Shown one piece after another: positions 7,075-11,541 of a DNA stretch of 11,541 nucleotides. The stretch comes from an uncultured Lachnospiraceae bacterium (lineage in GTDB: Bacteria > Bacillota > Clostridia > Lachnospirales > Lachnospiraceae). The DNA lies in NCBI GenBank assembly GCA_947175775.1, contig CAMWNY010000040.1, positions 1 to 11,541 of the forward strand. The letters are read 5' to 3'. The position numbers were made by a program, and so were the translations under genes. Each line of letters opens with the position of its first letter. Positions within the stretch are counted from its first letter, which is position 1. The notes beneath the pieces are model-generated. The model made no database searches and was not told the origin of the DNA. It saw only the letters and a list, made by a program, of their open reading frames with translations.

Positions 7075-7119
7075 TATCTAAAAAAGAATGAAATAATTGA
7101 AAATAAGAGGAACTCACAC

Positions 7120-8064
7120 ATGAAAAAAATTTTTATCGACGGAAGCGAGGGCACGACGGGGCTTCGCATTTTTGAGCGCTTTGAAGGGCGCGATGATATT
7201 GAAATCTTAAAAATTCCGTCAGAGCTTCGAAAAGATCCTGACGAAATCAAAAAATATATTAATGCGTCTGACATCACGTTTTTATGCCTGCCGGACGCGG
7301 CGGCAAGAGAGGCTGTTGCGATGGTGGAAAACGAAAATACCATTATTATCGACACCTCCACGGCGCACAGGACGCAGGAAGGCTGGGCGTACGGCTATCC
7401 GGAGCTTTCGCCGCAGCACAGGGAAGCAATTAAAACCGGAAAACGGATTGCCGTTCCAGGCTGTTATGCGACAGGCTTTATCACAATCGCTTACCCTATG
7501 GTTGCAAAGGGAATGCTTCCCGCGGATTACCCTGTGGCGGCATTTGCGATGTCGGGTTACAGCGGAGCCGGAAAGAAGACGATTGCAGTCTATGAAGCGC
7601 AGGAGCGCGATAAAGAACTGGACGCGCCGAGAGAATACGCGCTTACGCAAAACCATAAGCACTTAAAGGAAATGCAGGCAATTACGGGACTTGCAAGAAT
7701 GCCATTGTTTTCGCCGCTCATCTGTGATTATTACAGCGGAATGGTCGTAACCTTGCAGTTTTATGCGGACATGCTAAACGGAAAGCCGACGCCTGAAAAA
7801 GTGCACGAATTGTTTGCATCATATTATGAAGGCGAGCAGTTTATAAAAGTGATGCCGTTTGGAACGGAAGCGGAGTACAATGGATTTTTGGCTGGAAATA
7901 CCTGTTCGGGATGGGACGGTATTGAAATTTATGTAACAGGAAATGAGGACAGAATTCTTGTGAGCACGCGTTTTGACAACCTTGGAAAAGGCGCATCGGG
8001 CGCTGCGGTGCAATGTCTGAATATCATCCTTGGCTGTGAAGAACATAAAGGACTTGTATTATGA
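7120..8064 (+). CDS. argC: N-acetyl-gamma-glutamyl-phosphate reductase, short type-2 form
   Basis: ArgC reduces N-acetylglutamyl-5-phosphate with NADPH to the semialdehyde, the third step of the acetylated arginine/ornithine pathway, in the cytoplasm. The N-terminus MKKIFIDGSEGTTGLRI has the nucleotide-binding GxxGxTG-type loop (8-14) of the aspartate-semialdehyde dehydrogenase fold. IIDTSTAHR (76-84) and AVPGCYATG (111-119) follow; C115 is the catalytic cysteine. The 314-residue length fits the short type-2 ArgC rather than the roughly 345-residue type-1 enzyme. Start ATG 7120 has AAGAGGA 8 bases upstream. The stop overlaps the next start by 4 bases (ATGA at 8061-8064), so the two genes are coupled. 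No other arginine gene is in the window, which makes this a solitary argC, unlike the common argCJBD clusters. Confidence 0.93.
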   Translation: MKKIFIDGSEGTTGLRIFERFEGRDDIEILKIPSELRKDPDEIKKYINASDITFLCLPDAAAREAVAMVENENTIIIDTSTAHRTQEGWAYGYPELSPQHREAIKTGKRIAVPGCYATGFITIAYPMVAKGMLPADYPVAAFAMSGYSGAGKKTIAVYEAQERDKELDAPREYALTQNHKHLKEMQAITGLARMPLFSPLICDYYSGMVVTLQFYADMLNGKPTPEKVHELFASYYEGEQFIKVMPFGTEAEYNGFLAGNTCSGWDGIEIYVTGNEDRILVSTRFDNLGKGASGAAVQCLNIILGCEEHKGLVL

Positions 8065-9479
8065 TAAAGTTACCAAAAGAGTTTGAGGCGAGAATGCAGG
8101 ATATGCTTGGAAGTGCGTATCCTGCTTTCGTGCGTAGTTATGAAAAACAAAAAGTGCAGGCGCTGCGGGTCAATACGCTCAAGGCAAGTGCGGAAGAATT
8201 TTTGGAAAACGCGCCGTTCTTTGATAAGGCATCGGTGCGGCGGGTGCCGTGGGAAGCAAACGGATTTTATTACAGCGAAGAGATGACGTTTGGAAAACAC
8301 CCGTTTCACGAGGCGGGCGTTTACTACATACAGGAGCCGAGCGCGATGACACCTGTGCCATATTTGGAGGCAAAGCCCGGCGAGAAAATTTTGGATTTGT
8401 GTGCTGCCCCCGGCGGAAAGACGACGCAGATTGCTTCGTATATGAAGAACGAGGGGATTTTGGTGTGCAATGAAATTCATCCTGCGCGTGCGAAAATCCT
8501 GTCCGAAAACGTGGAGCGCATGGGCATCCGAAATGCGCTTGTGACAAATGAAACGCCCAAACATTTGTCGGAACTGTTTGGCGCGTATTTTGACCGGATT
8601 CTTGTGGATGCGCCGTGTTCCGGCGAGGGCATGTTCCGCAAAAACGAAGAGGCGTGCGGAGAGTGGAGCCTTGAGAACGTGAAGCTCTGTGCGGACAGGC
8701 AGGATGAAATTTTAGACTGCGCCGACTTGATGCTGCGCGCGGGCGGCAGGCTTGTGTATTCCACCTGTACCTTTGCGCCTGAGGAGAATGAGGGAAGCGT
8801 GGCACGTTTTTTGGCGCGCCATCCGGATTATGAGATTGTCAGGGTTGAAAAATACGAGGGAATGAGCAGCGGCAGGACAGAGTGGTCAGGAGGCTTTGAT
8901 GTAAAAAAAATCGAGGATACGATAAGATTATTTCCCCATTTGACAGACGGAGAAGGACATTATGCGGCGGTATTGCAAAAAGCGGGCGAAGTGCCAAACG
9001 CTTATCAGGGATTTTTAAAAAACGGATTGCAAAAGGGCATTTCGGTAAAAGACGTGAAAGAGTTTCTTACCTTTCAGAGTGAAACCTTGACAATCAATCT
9101 TTTGGAATCGAAGGAGGAGTGCCTGCTTCGTTTTGGCGAGCAGCTATATTTGATGCCGCAAGGAATGCCTTCCATTAGAGAGCTAAAAGTACTGCGCGCG
9201 GGACTGCATCTTGGGACGTTAAAGAAGAACCGCTTTGAACCGTCGCACGCACTTGCGCTTGCGCTGAAAAAGTCGGATGTGAAACATCGTATGGAGCTTT
9301 GCGCGGAAGCGGACAAAAATGACACAAGTGTCATAAATGCATATCTGAACGGACAGACATTAAACTATGAAGGCGAAAAGGGCTGGTATTTAATGACCTG
9401 CGCAGGCTACAGCATCGGCTGGGGAAAGCTTGCGGGGCAGATTATGAAAAACCATTATCCCAAAGGACTGAGGAAATAA
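8061..9479 (+). CDS. RsmF-type 16S rRNA m5C methyltransferase (NOL1/NOP2/Sun family)
   Basis: This 472-residue protein uses S-adenosylmethionine to methylate C5 of a cytosine in RNA. The N-terminal part has the family motif ALRVNTLK (34-41). The Rossmann core carries the SAM loop LDLCAAPGGKTTQIA (111-125), motif IV DAPCSGEGMFRK (183-194) with C186, and motif VI STCTFAPEENE (234-244) with the catalytic C236. This two-cysteine chemistry is characteristic of RNA m5C methyltransferases. The long C-terminal part, residues about 300-472, matches RsmF/YebU-type proteins, which have ferredoxin-like and PUA-like RNA-binding domains there. RsmF of E. coli modifies 16S C1407; the Firmicutes homologues may hit different or several cytosines, so the target base is inferred. 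The start overlaps argC by 4 bases, and the first MATE gene begins 1 base after its stop. Confidence 0.9.
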   Translation: MIKLPKEFEARMQDMLGSAYPAFVRSYEKQKVQALRVNTLKASAEEFLENAPFFDKASVRRVPWEANGFYYSEEMTFGKHPFHEAGVYYIQEPSAMTPVPYLEAKPGEKILDLCAAPGGKTTQIASYMKNEGILVCNEIHPARAKILSENVERMGIRNALVTNETPKHLSELFGAYFDRILVDAPCSGEGMFRKNEEACGEWSLENVKLCADRQDEILDCADLMLRAGGRLVYSTCTFAPEENEGSVARFLARHPDYEIVRVEKYEGMSSGRTEWSGGFDVKKIEDTIRLFPHLTDGEGHYAAVLQKAGEVPNAYQGFLKNGLQKGISVKDVKEFLTFQSETLTINLLESKEECLLRFGEQLYLMPQGMPSIRELKVLRAGLHLGTLKKNRFEPSHALALALKKSDVKHRMELCAEADKNDTSVINAYLNGQTLNYEGEKGWYLMTCAGYSIGWGKLAGQIMKNHYPKGLRK

Positions 9480-9480
9480 G

Positions 9481-10851
9481 ATGAAAACATCAAAAACTGC
9501 ATTAAATCTGACGCAGGGCAGACCGCTGAAGCTGATTTTGCTTTTTGCGATACCTGTGTTTTTGGGTAATCTGTTTCAGATTTTATATAATCTTGTTGAT
9601 ACGAAAATCGTGGGAAGTATTTTGGGTGAGGAGGCGCTTGCGGCAGTGGGCGCCGTGTCGTCGCTTTATACGCTGCTAACAGGTTTTTTTAATGGATTAA
9701 GTCTTGGTTTTAGCGTCATTACTTCAAGATATTTTGGCAGCGGCGATGAGAAGGGATTAAAACGAAACGTTGCCGGCTCCATTGTTTTAGGCTTTGGCAC
9801 GGCGGCAGTGCTGATTGTGACAACCGCGCTGTTTCTAAAACCGATTTTGACGCTGCTTCATGTACCAAACGGACAGCTTGAGATGGCGTATACTTATATC
9901 TGCATTCTTGTGTGGGGCATGTTTGTCACGCTTGCTTATAATCTTTGCGCCAATATGCTCCGTGCAATCGGCGATTCGTTTACGCCGCTTGTTTTTCTTG
10001 TGATTGCGTCGCTTCTGAACGTCGTTTTGGACTATGCGTTTATCCTTGGACTGGATATGGGGGTAAAGGGTGCGGCGGTGGCGACCGTGCTCTCACAGCT
10101 TTTTTCGGTGGCGCTGTGCCTGCTTCGCATCTATAAAGGATTTCCGATTCTTCATGTCACAAAATCCGATTTCGTGCTTACGAAGCGTCAGGTTTTTGCA
10201 ATGTATGAGAGCGGACTTTCGATGGGACTGATGTCAAGCCTTGTCAATTTCGGCACGCTGGTACTCCAAAGCGGCATCAACCAGCTTGGCATGAATATCA
10301 TTGTGGCGCATACTTCGGCGCGCAAAGTGTTTGAAATCTGGAACCTTCCGGTCAGTGTCCTCGGCGCCTCAATGGCGACATACTGCGGTCAGAATTACGG
10401 TGCGGGGAAATATGACAGAATCCGACAGGGAATGAAAAGCGCATTGGCTTTGGGTACGGCATGGGTTGCGCTGATTTTCGTGCTTGCACATACGATTTCG
10501 CCCTATCTGATTGCGTTTATGGCGAGTACCGAAAATGCGGAAATTATCTATTGGGGAGCAACGTATCTGAAAGTGGATATGTCGTTTTTGGTGGTTGTCG
10601 TGTTTATTGTGATTTTGCGTAACTCCATGCAGGGTTTTGGTGATTATAAGACGCCGATTTTTTCCAGTTTTATTGAGCTAGTGGGCAAACTTGTGTTTAC
10701 CTTTGTGTTTGTAAGGCTGTTTGACTATTGGGGCATCATTTGGACGGAGCCGGTGATTTGGATTCTGATGGTGATACCGTTGATTGTCATGACGCTGAAA
10801 AACCCGATTTTGGGATTTGGAACGAATCAGATAAAGGGGGAACAGGAATGA
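9481..10851 (+). CDS. MATE-family multidrug/cation antiporter
   Basis: This 456-residue membrane protein has about 12 predicted transmembrane helices in two six-helix halves, the full length of MATE transporters (MatE domain twice). Typical blocks are FLGNLFQILYNLVDTKIVG (27-45), with D40 in the first helix, LRAIGDSFTP (160-169) at the end of the first half, and GQNYGAG (303-309) in the second half. MATE proteins export cationic compounds or metabolites in exchange for Na+ or H+; the substrate cannot be read from sequence. ATG 9481 follows AGGAAATAAG and lies 1 base after the methyltransferase stop. Its stop overlaps the next MATE start by 4 bases. The promoter is probably that of argC. Confidence 0.92.
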   Translation: MKTSKTALNLTQGRPLKLILLFAIPVFLGNLFQILYNLVDTKIVGSILGEEALAAVGAVSSLYTLLTGFFNGLSLGFSVITSRYFGSGDEKGLKRNVAGSIVLGFGTAAVLIVTTALFLKPILTLLHVPNGQLEMAYTYICILVWGMFVTLAYNLCANMLRAIGDSFTPLVFLVIASLLNVVLDYAFILGLDMGVKGAAVATVLSQLFSVALCLLRIYKGFPILHVTKSDFVLTKRQVFAMYESGLSMGLMSSLVNFGTLVLQSGINQLGMNIIVAHTSARKVFEIWNLPVSVLGASMATYCGQNYGAGKYDRIRQGMKSALALGTAWVALIFVLAHTISPYLIAFMASTENAEIIYWGATYLKVDMSFLVVVVFIVILRNSMQGFGDYKTPIFSSFIELVGKLVFTFVFVRLFDYWGIIWTEPVIWILMVIPLIVMTLKNPILGFGTNQIKGEQE

Positions 10852-11541
10852 AAAAGAAATATGAAATTGATATGTGCAGCGGATCTGTATTCCAAAAGAT
10901 GCTGCTCTTTGCAATACCGCTGATGTGTTCCAGCATTTTACAGCTTTTGTTTAACGCGGCGGATATTGTGGTGGTGGGGCGTTTCGCAGGGGACAACGCG
11001 CTTGCGGCGGTCGGCTCCAACAGTTCGCTTATTAACCTGCTCACGAATGTCTTTGTCGGGCTTTCGATTGGTACAAACGTGCTTACGGCACAGTATTACG
11101 GTGCAAAAAAGGAAAAAGATTTAAGGGAAACGGTTCACACGTCCATCCTTTTGAGCGTTTGCAGCGGTGTTATTCTGACATTTGTCGGGATTGTCGGGGC
11201 AAAGCCGCTCTTGGAGCTGATGCAGGCGCCTGAGGAGGTTTTAAGCCTTGCGGTCATTTATCTGCGGATTTATTTCCTCGGAATGACATCAACAATGGTT
11301 TACAATTTCGGAAGTGCGATTTTACGTGCTGTCGGCGATACGCAAAGACCGCTCTATTATCTGCTTGGTGCAGGTATTATCAACGTGGTTCTGAATCTTT
11401 TTTTTGTGATTGTATGTCACATGGGCGTGGCAGGCGTGGCGGCGGCGACTGCAATTTCGCAGACGATTTCCGCAGCCCTTGTCGTGCGCTGCCTGATAAA
11501 AGAACAAGGCGGTATTCATTTAGATTTAAAAAATCTTAAAA
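10848..11541 (+). CDS. Second MATE-family antiporter (cut by the window end)
   Basis: The frame is open from ATG 10848 to the end of the window, giving 231 residues, or about the first half of a MATE protein. AAAGGGGG (10833-10840) precedes the start, which overlaps the upstream stop by 4 bases. The N-terminus is cytoplasmic and short. The first helix carries MCSSILQLLFNAADIVVVG (26-44) with D39, and ILRAVGDTQRP (148-158) marks the end of helix 5. About six transmembrane segments are present. It is a paralogue of the first MATE but clearly diverged from it: NAADIVVVG against NLVDTKIVG, and LRAVGDTQRP against LRAIGDSFTP. This suggests an old tandem duplication or recruitment, not a recent copy. 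Substrate is unknown. Confidence 0.9.
   Translation, partial: MKKKYEIDMCSGSVFQKMLLFAIPLMCSSILQLLFNAADIVVVGRFAGDNALAAVGSNSSLINLLTNVFVGLSIGTNVLTAQYYGAKKEKDLRETVHTSILLSVCSGVILTFVGIVGAKPLLELMQAPEEVLSLAVIYLRIYFLGMTSTMVYNFGSAILRAVGDTQRPLYYLLGAGIINVVLNLFFVIVCHMGVAGVAAATAISQTISAALVVRCLIKEQGGIHLDLKNLK

Larger units (their letters stand above)
6800..7119. other. 320-base intergenic region: terminator, relic ORF and argC control region
   Basis: This gap has no full-length gene. From left to right it holds the terminator of the zinc-ribbon unit (6838-6894), a near-consensus promoter with a palindrome (6919-6947), a tiny broken ORF (6970-7071), an ARG-box-like inverted repeat (7026-7043) and the argC promoter (7046-7074). 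The last two lie inside the relic frame. The argC ribosome binding site AAGAGGA (7105-7111) is 8 bases before its ATG. Confidence 0.7.

Noticed and set aside
7088..7104. Second ARG box near TGAAATAATTGA before the argC ribosome binding site
   Set aside because: The right half reads TTGAA, not ATTCA, so it is not an inverted repeat of the right type; the region is simply AT-rich.

Overview
The window looks like chromosomal DNA of a low-to-mid GC Gram-positive anaerobe, most likely a Clostridia/Lachnospiraceae-type gut bacterium. This rests on strong AGGAGG-type ribosome binding sites, the class II (Firmicutes) form of GalT, the short type-2 ArgC, and AT-rich intergenic sequence with sigma-A-like promoters. 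It is an inference from gene families and style, not from a marker gene. All supported genes are on the + strand. I see no RNA gene, insertion sequence, CRISPR array or phage gene.

Region 1 (1-876): a leader with candidate promoters, then a HAD-superfamily phosphatase of the YjjG nucleotidase type.

Region 2 (930-4610): a galactan/galactose block. It holds a GH53 endo-beta-1,4-galactanase without a signal peptide, a class II galactose-1-phosphate uridylyltransferase 17 bp downstream, and an AraC-family regulator with a sugar-sensor-like cupin domain. No terminator separates them. The likely logic is cleavage of galactan-derived oligosaccharides inside the cell, entry of galactose into the Leloir pathway, and local control by the AraC protein.

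Region 3 (4611-6894): a separate transcription unit with an extended -10 promoter. It encodes a 623-residue protein that I cannot assign with confidence, probably a carbohydrate-active or deacetylase-like enzyme, and a 72-residue zinc-ribbon protein whose start overlaps it by 28 bases. A strong intrinsic terminator closes the unit.

Region 4 (6895-7119): a 225-base gap. It contains a near-consensus promoter with a palindrome over its spacer and -10, driving a tiny ORF that looks like the relic of a small gene with an in-frame amber codon. The argC promoter follows, with a convincing ARG-box-like inverted repeat just upstream of its -35.

Region 5 (7120-11541): argC, an RsmF-type rRNA m5C methyltransferase, and two tandem MATE-family exporters, the second cut by the window end. 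Junctions of 4-base overlap, 1-base gap and 4-base overlap indicate one translationally coupled operon. The pairing of one arginine gene with rRNA modification and export is functionally mixed.

The least described parts are the 623-residue protein with its zinc-ribbon partner, and the relic ORF with its palindromic promoter. I found no clear evidence of a new defence or mobile system.
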